Shown piece after piece: positions 1-4,540 of a DNA stretch of 8,321 bases. Both the position numbers and the translations under genes were made by a program. How positions within the stretch are numbered: position 1 is the first letter of the stretch; every line of letters begins with the position of its first letter. Origin of the DNA: Candidatus Moraniibacteriota bacterium (GTDB lineage Bacteria; Patescibacteriota; Minisyncoccia; Moranbacterales; GCA-2747515); assembly GCA_027031945.1 (NCBI GenBank), contig JALVPE010000105.1:1-8321 (forward strand), in the 5' to 3' direction. The notes under the pieces were generated by a model, which did no database searches, was not told the origin of the DNA, and worked only from the letters and a program-made list of their open reading frames with translations.

Positions 1-22
1 ATAAAAATAAAAAAACAAAAAT

Positions 23-847
23 ATGAAAAATATGATTTTATTTTTTTTAGCATTTTCTTTAGCCTTTTTACCTTTTACAACTATGGCCATATCTGGCAAA
101 AATGCTAAAAATGTTTACGTAGAAATAAATACAAAACAAGGTAATAAGTGGTTTACAGCACGCAACGTAAAAACCGACAAAGACAGTTCATTGAAACTGA
201 AAGATGTACTTCCCGGTAAATACAAATTTGAGTTAGATAAAAAAGATAGAAAATCCGGACAAACACTTGCTTTGAAATTAAAAATGCTAGATAAAAATGG
301 CAAAAAAATAAAAGGTAAAGCAAAAATAGATGCTTACATTTATGTAGGAGATATTAAAATATTCATCAATACATTTAAAACCAATAAAAATGGATATCTA
401 AATCTTGAAGGTATCATTCCTAATACAGTATATGAATTGAAAGTAAAAGATAATGGAAAAATAAGCAAAAAAAATAATTTAGCACGCATAAAGACAAAAA
501 CAAAGATTAATAAAAGTAAATGGTTCACATCGTCATACAAAAGACTTGATAGTGATACAACCGGACTTACTAATGGTATATTGAAAATGACAAATGTACT
601 CCCTGGCAAATATAAGTTCAAAATCAAATCTGGTGATAATTATGACATGCGAAAACCATTTATAGTTAAAGCTCGTATGCGAAAAAACAATGGCAAAAAA
701 ATAAAAAAGCCTACTACAGTCAAAGTGTATGCATATCCTTATGGCATACGATTAAAAATTGCTGAAATACAAACAGATAATAAAGGATGGATTACCTTAC
801 CTAAAGCACAGCCTGGTATGAAATATCGATTAAAAATAAAAAAATAA
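23..847 (+). CDS. Secreted, internally duplicated lysine-rich protein of unknown function
   Basis: I do not recognise the family. The 274-residue product starts with a signal peptide (short basic N-terminus, hydrophobic residues about 4-20, likely cleavage after A22 in TTMA), so it should be exported. The rest is two copies of a roughly 118-residue module, about 31-143 and 153-274. Shared landmarks are KWFT (42-45 and 166-169), VLPGKYKF (62-69 and 192-199) and NGKKIK (92-97 and 223-228). Each module also ends in a similar strand pair (124-141 and 255-272, NGY/KGW then P..Y.LK). The four L..xxPGxY-type segments resemble the last strands of prealbumin-like CnaB/SpaA or carboxypeptidase-regulatory-like beta sandwiches. 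That is a pattern match, not a confirmed domain. It is very rich in lysine and has no cysteine. Only 22 bases lie upstream, with no clear SD; Met4 is an alternative start. A surface or envelope-associated role is inferred. Confidence 0.85.
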   Translation: MKNMILFFLAFSLAFLPFTTMAISGKNAKNVYVEINTKQGNKWFTARNVKTDKDSSLKLKDVLPGKYKFELDKKDRKSGQTLALKLKMLDKNGKKIKGKAKIDAYIYVGDIKIFINTFKTNKNGYLNLEGIIPNTVYELKVKDNGKISKKNNLARIKTKTKINKSKWFTSSYKRLDSDTTGLTNGILKMTNVLPGKYKFKIKSGDNYDMRKPFIVKARMRKNNGKKIKKPTTVKVYAYPYGIRLKIAEIQTDNKGWITLPKAQPGMKYRLKIKK

Positions 848-853
848 TTTTAT

Positions 854-871
854 AAAAAGTGAAACTTTTTT
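854..871 (+). terminator. Weak rho-independent-type terminator after the secreted protein gene
   Basis: A 7-bp stem (AAAAAGT 854-860 with ACTTTTT 864-870) has a GAA loop and runs into T866-871. It begins 6 bases after the stop codon. The stem is almost all A-T, so it may only assist the stronger hairpin at 893-927. Confidence 0.4.
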
Positions 872-892
872 GTGCTTTATAATTATTTAACT

Positions 893-927
893 AAAAAACA
901 ACTCAAAAACAATTCGAGTTGTTTTTT
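893..927. terminator. Bidirectional terminator between the secreted protein gene and the tRNA-Trp/GIY-YIG transcript
   Basis: The perfect 12-bp inverted repeat pairs AAAAAACAACTC (893-904) with GAGTTGTTTTTT (916-927) around an 11-nt loop. It has A-runs upstream and T-runs downstream on both strands. It sits between the end of the plus-strand gene (847) and the end of the minus-strand tRNA/nuclease unit (941), so it can end both transcripts. Confidence 0.75.
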
Positions 928-935
928 ATATTCTA

Positions 936-979
936 ACATGCACGGGATGAGGGAATCGAACCCCCGACTCAGGTTTTGG
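936..979. repeat. Direct repeat copy 1 (44 bp, tRNA-Trp 3' half)
   Basis: These 44 bases are identical to 1287-1330. Read on the minus strand, the repeat runs from the first anticodon base (C34) of tRNA-Trp through the T-arm and 3' acceptor strand, and five bases past the discriminator. Together the two copies flank the GIY-YIG gene, as attachment-site repeats flank an element integrated into a tRNA 3' end. Confidence 0.9.
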
Positions 980-1029
980 CGCCACCTGTCACTCGCGAGT
1001 GACTGGTGAGACCACGTTTATGCATTTAT
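941..1029 (-). pseudogene. Broken second copy of tRNA-Trp with a palindromic insert in the anticodon loop
   Basis: On the minus strand, the part from anticodon CCA to discriminator G (979 to 941) is identical to the intact tRNA-Trp at 1292-1362. Before it, 1009-1013 and the bases beyond still resemble the anticodon stem and D-arm (TGGTCT against TGGGTCT, then a decayed ATAAACG region). The 5' acceptor strand is unrecognisable. A 29-base insert (980-1008) splits the copy exactly between tRNA positions 33 and 34. One G of the anticodon stem is also missing, so the stem no longer pairs. It cannot be a working tRNA unless an unknown splicing event removes the insert and a new 5' end is supplied. 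It is best read as a displaced or duplicated tRNA remnant. Confidence 0.8.
983..1008. repeat. 26-bp near-perfect GC-rich palindrome inserted in the tRNA copy
   Basis: A perfect 16-bp core (GTCACTCGCGAGTGAC, 988-1003) is flanked by one T-T mismatch (987/1004) and then CACC/GGTG (983-986 with 1005-1008). Twelve of 13 symmetric pairs match. As RNA it would form a hairpin with a CGCG tetraloop. Its G+C content stands out from the AT-rich surroundings. It could be a REP-like element, a protein-binding site or a nuclease target; the sequence alone does not decide. Confidence 0.85.
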
Positions 1030-1038
1030 CAAAAAAGT

Positions 1039-1290
1039 TTATTTTAAACCTATTCTTTTCATTAAACCCATATAAGAGGAGCCACTGTTTTTTAAGTTTT
1101 TTTCTCGTTCTAATGCTTTATATTTATCTAAATATGCCTCATAATATACTAATTTTGAATTCCTATTTCTGGTAGTCATATTTTCTCCAGCAATATGCTG
1201 ACTTAATCTCTTTCTTAAATCACTCGTGTAACCTATATAAAATTCTTTACCTCCCACTTTATTTAATTTTAGTACATAAACATAATACAT
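1039..1290 (-). CDS. Small GIY-YIG (URI-type) endonuclease directly downstream of tRNA-Trp
   Basis: The 83-residue protein covers essentially one GIY-YIG domain. It has the paired tyrosine motifs Y3-V-Y5 (GIY position) and Y18-I-G20, the TSDLRKRL-QH stretch with the conserved Arg28 and His32, and the helix with the metal-binding Glu (E63 in LEREKNLK). The C-terminus is the usual basic tail. Such single-domain proteins (COG2827 type) are typically multicopy in Patescibacteria and Bacteroidetes; their substrate is generally unknown. The frame stays open upstream to an ATG at 1356, but that would translate the tRNA-Trp gene (22 residues of tRNA-derived peptide). The ATG at 1290, beginning the typical MYYVYVL, is the start chosen. 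It lies one base past the tRNA discriminator, with no SD. The gene is bracketed by a 44-bp direct repeat. Confidence 0.85.
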   Translation of the reverse strand: MYYVYVLKLNKVGGKEFYIGYTSDLRKRLSQHIAGENMTTRNRNSKLVYYEAYLDKYKALEREKNLKNSGSSYMGLMKRIGLK

Positions 1291-1330
1291 GCACGGGATG
1301 AGGGAATCGAACCCCCGACTCAGGTTTTGG
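1287..1330. repeat. Direct repeat copy 2 (44 bp, inside intact tRNA-Trp)
   Basis: Identical to 936-979, spaced 351 bp apart start to start. This copy forms the 3' half of the functional tRNA-Trp gene and also contains the start codon of the GIY-YIG gene at its outer edge. Confidence 0.9.
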
Positions 1331-1362
1331 AGACCCACGTTATACCACTTAACCAATCCCGC
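1292..1362 (-). tRNA. tRNA-Trp (CCA)
   Basis: The cloverleaf on the minus strand has acceptor GCGGGAT with ATCCCGT, D-arm GTTA/TAAC, anticodon loop CTCCAAA (anticodon CCA at 1330-1328), and T-arm GGGGG-TTCGATT-CCCTC. The discriminator is G73, as expected for bacterial TrpRS. CCA is not encoded (G73 is followed by CATG). Pairing has several wobbles: G1-U72 at the acceptor end, and U27-G43 and G28-U42 in the anticodon stem. All three join the part inside the 44-bp repeat to the part outside it. It is the last tRNA of the cluster and directly abuts the GIY-YIG gene. Confidence 0.93.
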
Positions 1363-1442
1363 CTTTACTCAAAAAAACTTTGGTAGATAATATCCCCCAC
1401 TTTATTCCATTCTACATCTATTTACTATTTTATTCAAATTTG

Positions 1443-1516
1443 AGCCAATGAGCAGAATCGAACTGCTGACCTCATCCTTACCATGGATGCGCTCTAACCA
1501 ACTGAGCTACATTGGC
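1443..1516 (-). tRNA. tRNA-Thr (GGU)
   Basis: Acceptor GCCAATG pairs with CATTGGC. The D-arm is GCTC/GAGC, anticodon stem CATCC/GGATG, loop ATGGTAA (anticodon GGT) and T-stem AGCAG/CTGCT with TTCGATT. The discriminator is U73 and no CCA is encoded. It lies 80 bases upstream of tRNA-Trp in the same transcript direction and reads ACC/ACU codons. Confidence 0.95.
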
Positions 1517-1570
1517 AAAAAGAAAACCGAACTCGTTACTTGTTCAGCCACTTTCATTCATAATTTTGTG

Positions 1571-1653
1571 TGGGCCGGGAGGGATTTGAACCCCCGTAGA
1601 CCGAAGTCGCCTGATTTACAGTCAGGTGCATTTGACCACTCTGCCACCGACCC
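1571..1653 (-). tRNA. tRNA-Tyr (GUA)
   Basis: This is a class II tRNA of 83 nt. Acceptor GGGTCGG pairs with CCGGCCC, with one wobble. The anticodon arm is CCTGA-CTGTAAA-TCAGG (anticodon GTA). A long variable arm (CGACTTCGGTCTAC) is followed by T-stem GGGGG/CCCTC. The long variable arm is typical of bacterial tRNA-Tyr. The discriminator is A73 and no CCA is encoded. Confidence 0.95.
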
Positions 1654-1659
1654 CTTTAC

Positions 1660-1740
1660 ATAAGTTAAAAGTGAAAAGTTGAAAGTAAAAATACACAAAC
1701 TTTATTTTTTGGACTCTCAACTTTTCACTTTTAAACTTAT
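1660..1740. repeat. Long imperfect inverted repeat filling the spacer between tRNA-Thr(UGU) and tRNA-Tyr
   Basis: The left arm 1660-1686 and right arm 1713-1740 are complementary over about 27 bp, with one A-C mismatch and one bulged A, around a loop of about 26 nt. The arms are built from 7-base units of the kind GTNAAAA (GTTAAAA, GTGAAAA, GTTGAAA). It occupies nearly the whole 90-base spacer between two tRNAs. In the transcript it would form a long hairpin next to both tRNA processing sites. It could be an inserted miniature palindromic repeat or a processing/attenuation hairpin. Confidence 0.8.
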
Positions 1741-1743
1741 ATG

Positions 1744-1816
1744 AGCCACTTGTCAGACTTGAACTGACGACCTGCGGTTTACAAAACCGATGCTCTACCA
1801 ACTGAGCTAAAGTGGC
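1744..1816 (-). tRNA. tRNA-Thr (UGU)
   Basis: Acceptor GCCACTT pairs with AAGTGGC. The D-arm is GCTC/GAGC, anticodon loop TTTGTAA (anticodon TGT) and T-arm GTCAG-TTCAAGT-CTGAC. The top anticodon-stem pair is mismatched (U27-C43). The discriminator is U73 and no CCA is encoded. It is the first tRNA of the cluster, about four bases after the predicted transcription start, and reads ACA plus other ACN codons. Confidence 0.93.
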
Positions 1817-1826
1817 ATACTTTACC

Positions 1827-1855
1827 AGTATATACTGGCACAACAAATAATGCAA
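1827..1855 (-). promoter_or_regulatory. Sigma70-type promoter of the tRNA cluster
   Basis: On the minus strand, TTGCAT (1855-1850) and TATACT (1832-1827) are separated by exactly 17 bases. The predicted start near 1820 is about four bases before the tRNA-Thr(UGU) 5' end. A perfect 14-bp palindrome, CCAGTATATACTGG (1825-1838), overlaps the -10 box and might be an operator or coincidence. Confidence 0.7.
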
Positions 1856-1886
1856 CACTTGCCAAAAAAATTTACCAATGAGCATT

Positions 1887-2450
1887 TTACCGTAGCACTC
1901 GATCAAGATTTTTCATTGCAACTTGAGCTCTCTTGTGACGAGGATCAAGTCTCAAAACATATTTATAACATTCTCTTGCATCATCAAACTTCTCATGCTC
2001 CATATAATAGTCTCCCAAACGCTCATATTTTTTACTATCTTGTGGGTCATTTTCAATTTCTTTCATAAGAGATAATTCTTCCGCATCACGCTCTTCACCA
2101 TCATCAATTTTATCACTTATCATACTTTTTTTACGCAGAGATACTATATTTTTTGTCTCTTTATTTCTTGTAATACCCTCCGTACTTTTTAATTTTTCTC
2201 TCCGTTCATTCAAGGCGGTTGCGGTTGTTTCTAATGTTTTTTTAATACGTTTTTTCGCACTACCTCCCTTACTCCAAAAAAACCTTCTACTTTTTTTAAA
2301 TTTATCTTTTACCTTCTTTTTACCCTTTACTTTATCACCTTTCGTTTTAAGTTTAGTATCATTTTCTGATGGTAAAACATGCACAAGAAATACAATCAAA
2401 ATAGCGATAGCAAGAATAATAATAATTGGTGGCACAATCAGATAAATCAT
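1887..2450 (-). CDS. Membrane-anchored protein with a C-terminal TPR
   Basis: The 187-residue protein has one N-terminal membrane span (about residues 3-25, MIYLIVPPIIIILAIAILIV) with almost nothing before it. A long, highly basic and probably disordered linker follows (about 31-115, many K/R). An acidic stretch (115-130) precedes one clear tetratricopeptide repeat (about 138-171: Y..LGDYYMEHEKFDDARECYKYVLRLDP) with a following half-helix. TPRs bind protein partners, so this looks like a membrane-tethered adaptor with its TPR most likely in the cytoplasm; the partner is unknown. It lies 45 bases after tsf on the same strand and may belong to the rpsB-tsf transcript. An AGGAA sits 18 bases before the ATG, too far for a normal SD. 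It ends 70 bases before the tRNA cluster. Confidence 0.85.
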   Translation of the reverse strand: MIYLIVPPIIIILAIAILIVFLVHVLPSENDTKLKTKGDKVKGKKKVKDKFKKSRRFFWSKGGSAKKRIKKTLETTATALNERREKLKSTEGITRNKETKNIVSLRKKSMISDKIDDGEERDAEELSLMKEIENDPQDSKKYERLGDYYMEHEKFDDARECYKYVLRLDPRHKRAQVAMKNLDRVLR

Positions 2451-2495
2451 AACGGTTTGATAATATTTCCTATTACTTACAAATCAATAATACAA

Positions 2496-3080
2496 CTAGA
2501 ATGAAAATCGTGCAAATTCTCCAATTTCAATCTTCTCTCCAATCTTTGCGATAAGTTCATTCATTAAATCTTCAACAGTTTTATCCGGATCTTTCACAAA
2601 CGGTTGTGACAAAAGTGCTGACTCCGCACGTAACTTTTGCTCTTTTCCATCCATAATTTTTTCCATAATTTCTTCCGGCTTTCCTTCTGCTTTAAGTTGT
2701 TCTATCCAAATTTTTCTTTCTTTTGCCACAAAATCAGGATCTACATCTTCTGGACGAACACATTGTGGATTTGTTGCCGTAATATGCATTGCAATATCTT
2801 CTGCAAATTTTTGAAAGTCTTCATTACGCGCCACAAAATCTGTCTCACAAAGAATTTTTACCATTGCAGCTATCTTCTTATTGGAATGTACATACATTCC
2901 AATAATACCTTCACTCGCATCACGATCAGCTTTTTTAAGTGCTTTAGCTTGCCCACTTTTTCGAAGTGTTTCAATAGCTTTTTCTTCATTGCCATTATTT
3001 TCTTCTAATGCCTTTTTTACTTCAACAATGCCAGCTCCTGTCATTTCTCTTAATTTTTTTATTTGCTCTAATGTACTCAT
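2496..3080 (-). CDS. tsf: Translation elongation factor EF-Ts
   Basis: EF-Ts is the cytoplasmic guanine-nucleotide exchange factor that releases GDP from EF-Tu. The 194-residue protein shows the N-terminal UBA-like domain with the TGAGIVEVKKAL signature (14-25). The core motif TDFVAR (80-85) includes the Asp-Phe pair that contacts EF-Tu. The later conserved LLSQPFVKDPDKTV (156-169) is also present, and it ends in FARFSF. It is much shorter than E. coli EF-Ts (about 283), with one core subdomain, as in Thermus and other short forms. The start ATG at 3080 gives the standard MSTLEQIKKLREMTGAG N-terminus. No SD is visible. It follows rpsB after 26 bases, the classical rpsB-tsf operon. The stop is TAG. 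Confidence 0.97.
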   Translation of the reverse strand: MSTLEQIKKLREMTGAGIVEVKKALEENNGNEEKAIETLRKSGQAKALKKADRDASEGIIGMYVHSNKKIAAMVKILCETDFVARNEDFQKFAEDIAMHITATNPQCVRPEDVDPDFVAKERKIWIEQLKAEGKPEEIMEKIMDGKEQKLRAESALLSQPFVKDPDKTVEDLMNELIAKIGEKIEIGEFARFSF

Positions 3081-3106
3081 TTTGTTAAATGTTAATATTT
3101 ATTTAT

Positions 3107-3916
3107 CTATTTTAATGCTTTGCAAATATGTGCAAGCATTAGAGTCAATGACGATACAGCATCATCATTTGCCGGAATTGGATATGTAACTATTTCCGGA
3201 TTTACGTTTGTATCTACAAATGCCACAACCGGAATACCTATGCTATTAGCCTCACGAACAGCAATCTTATCCGCTTCCACGTCTGTTACAAATACTGCAC
3301 CAGGCAAATCTTTCATATCTTCAATTCCTCCCATGCGTCTTTCCAATTTTTCCGCTTCCTCAATTTTCTTCATTTGTTCAAGTTTCGTATATTTTTTTAA
3401 ATCACCCTTTTCAATCTGACTTTTAAGACGAGTCATATATCTAGCACGAGCACGAATATTGCGAAAATTTGTAAGCGTTCCTCCAAGCCATCTCTCCACC
3501 ACAAACGGATTATCGGTATATTCTGCTATATCCACAATTAGTTTATGGGTCTGTTTTTTGGTGCCAACAAAAAGAATTTTTTTATTACTCTTCTTTACGG
3601 ACATCAAAAATTCTATCGCTTCTTTTGTTAAATCTACGGTTTTCGCAAGATCGATAATATTAATGTTATTTCGTGTCGTATAAATATACTGATTCATTTT
3701 TGGATTTCTACGCGCTTTTTGATGACCAAAATGCACACCTGCTTTAAGTAAGGCTGGCATAGTTAATTCCAAATTATCACAATCATAGTCCGCAAATATA
3801 TTCTTTCGTTTATCAGATTTAGGTGCAGTATCCCTTACACCTTGATTACCCACTTTCTTCTCATTTAATTCCTCATTACTATCTTTTGTAGCATTATCTT
3901 GTTTTACCTTATTCAT
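3107..3916 (-). CDS. rpsB: 30S ribosomal protein S2 with a long N-terminal extension
   Basis: S2 is a core protein of the small ribosomal subunit, binding 16S rRNA near S1. Diagnostic segments are LLKAGVHFGHQ (56-66), NPKMNQYIY (residues 72-80), the WLGGTLTNFRNI stretch, LPGAVFVTDV, and the C-terminal VDTNVNPE and YPIPANDDA. The 269-residue product has about 46 residues more than E. coli S2 before VHFGHQ. This extra segment is rich in K, D, N and E and looks disordered. The C-terminus stops soon after IPANDDA and lacks the usual acidic tail. The start at 3916 is supported by AAGGAT (3930-3925), 8 bases upstream, the best SD in the window. An internal Met53 would give a bare S2 but has no SD case. 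First gene of the operon with tsf; the stop is TAG. Confidence 0.97.
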   Translation of the reverse strand: MNKVKQDNATKDSNEELNEKKVGNQGVRDTAPKSDKRKNIFADYDCDNLELTMPALLKAGVHFGHQKARRNPKMNQYIYTTRNNINIIDLAKTVDLTKEAIEFLMSVKKSNKKILFVGTKKQTHKLIVDIAEYTDNPFVVERWLGGTLTNFRNIRARARYMTRLKSQIEKGDLKKYTKLEQMKKIEEAEKLERRMGGIEDMKDLPGAVFVTDVEADKIAVREANSIGIPVVAFVDTNVNPEIVTYPIPANDDAVSSLTLMLAHICKALK

Positions 3917-3958
3917 AATATTTTATCCTTAGATATTACACATACACATTACATAGCG

Positions 3959-3991
3959 ATCCTTATCAACAAAAAACTCGTTGACAGGAAT
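3959..3991 (-). promoter_or_regulatory. Hairpin in the rpsB leader
   Basis: TCAAC (3966-3970) pairs with GTTGA (3980-3984) across a 9-base loop. The stem continues outward through a small internal loop with CCTT against AGG. A second small hairpin (AGACTT/AAGTCT, 6 bp) lies further upstream in the same leader, near 4018-4035. rpsB leaders are autoregulated by S2 in some bacteria; no known motif is recognised here, so regulation is only inferred. Confidence 0.4.
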
Positions 3992-4053
3992 GGACCCTTA
4001 CAAATGCATGCTTGATTCAGACTTAATATAAAGTCTACTAATTAATGCTTTGT

Positions 4054-4082
4054 ATAGTACATGACTTATCTACTCTTGTCAA
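4054..4082 (-). promoter_or_regulatory. Sigma70-type promoter of rpsB-tsf
   Basis: A consensus -35 TTGACA (4082-4077) lies 17 bases from TACTAT (4059-4054) on the minus strand. Transcription would start near 4047, leaving an untranslated leader of about 130 nt before rpsB. Confidence 0.65.
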
Positions 4083-4097
4083 TTAAATTAAAGTATG

Positions 4098-4126
4098 TTA
4101 GTCTGTATTTCAGTGATCTATAAAAT
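4098..4126 (+). promoter_or_regulatory. Possible promoter of rpmE
   Basis: TTAGTC (4098-4103) and TAAAAT (4121-4126) are 17 bases apart in the divergent gap between rpsB and rpmE. An overlapping TATACT (4126-4131) lacks a -35 partner. Boxes are weak, so the exact start is uncertain. Confidence 0.35.
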
Positions 4127-4167
4127 ATACTTCACTTTTGTTTTATGCTAATTTTTTAGAAATCATT

Positions 4168-4458
4168 ATGAAAAAAGATATTCATCCGAATTATGTAACT
4201 GATGCAATAATCAAATGTTCTTGTGGTGCAGAATTTGTTACGGGTGCAACCCAAAAAGAACTAATTATAGAAACATGTTCACAATGTCACCCTGTATATA
4301 CCGGAAAAAAGAAAATCGTTGACTCTACTGGTCGTGTAGATAGATTCAAAAAATTAATTAAAAAAGCAAAAAATAAGCAAGCTACCAGAAAATCCGTAAA
4401 AAGCAAAGAGGCTAAAAGACAGGCAAAAATAAGAAAACAGGAAAAAACTATTGCTTAA
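4168..4458 (+). CDS. rpmE: 50S ribosomal protein L31 (zinc-binding type) with a basic C-terminal tail
   Basis: L31 bridges the central protuberance of the large subunit and the small-subunit head. The 96-residue protein has the canonical MKKDIHPNY start, the zinc ligands C17-x-C19 and C37-x-x-C40 (CSCG and CSQCHP), and the TGKKKIVDSTGRVDRF block. It is thus the cysteine-containing, non-paralogue form. After residue 62 comes a tail of about 30 residues that is nearly all K, R, Q and A, absent from the 70-residue E. coli protein; it probably contacts rRNA. An upstream in-frame ATG at 4138 would add ten non-conserved residues (MFYANFLEII), so the ATG at 4168 is preferred. It is divergent from rpsB and upstream of prfA, a common bacterial neighbourhood. 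Confidence 0.96.
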   Translation: MKKDIHPNYVTDAIIKCSCGAEFVTGATQKELIIETCSQCHPVYTGKKKIVDSTGRVDRFKKLIKKAKNKQATRKSVKSKEAKRQAKIRKQEKTIA

Positions 4459-4481
4459 ACTATTTAAATTATGCAAATATT

Positions 4482-4508
4482 GACACCTTTAATATAGGTG
4501 TCTTTTGC
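4482..4508 (+). terminator. Terminator of rpmE
   Basis: A perfect 7-bp stem pairs GACACCT (4482-4488) with AGGTGTC (4496-4502) around a 7-base loop, followed by TTTTGCTTTT. It begins 23 bases after the rpmE stop and separates rpmE from prfA, which has its own promoter. Confidence 0.8.
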
Positions 4509-4540
4509 TTTTAAAAGAGAATTATAAAATTCTAACTTAG

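Noticed and set aside
980..1008. Idea that the second tRNA-Trp copy is a functional intron-containing tRNA
   Set aside because: The 5' acceptor strand is missing and one anticodon-stem base is deleted. At 29 bases the insert is far too small for a bacterial group I intron.
1291..1356. GIY-YIG reading frame extended upstream to an ATG at 1356 (105 residues)
   Set aside because: The extra 22 residues are the tRNA-Trp gene read as protein. The conserved domain starts at the ATG at 1290.
1448..1663. 71-codon plus-strand frame containing WAGRDLNPRRPKSPDLQSG
   Set aside because: It is the antisense of tRNA-Thr(GGU) and tRNA-Tyr, another classic false ORF.
1660..1740. CRISPR-like repeat array in the tRNA cluster
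   Set aside because: The structure is a single inverted repeat of short AT-rich units, with no spaced identical repeats and no cas genes.
1622..1906. 94-codon frame on the minus strand containing LAQLVEHRFCKP
   Set aside because: It is a translation of tRNA-Thr(UGU) and neighbouring tRNA sequence, a well-known kind of false ORF; it also overlaps the end of the TPR gene.
4138..4167. ATG at 4138 as the start of L31
   Set aside because: It adds a non-conserved MFYANFLEII before the canonical MKKDIHPNY start.
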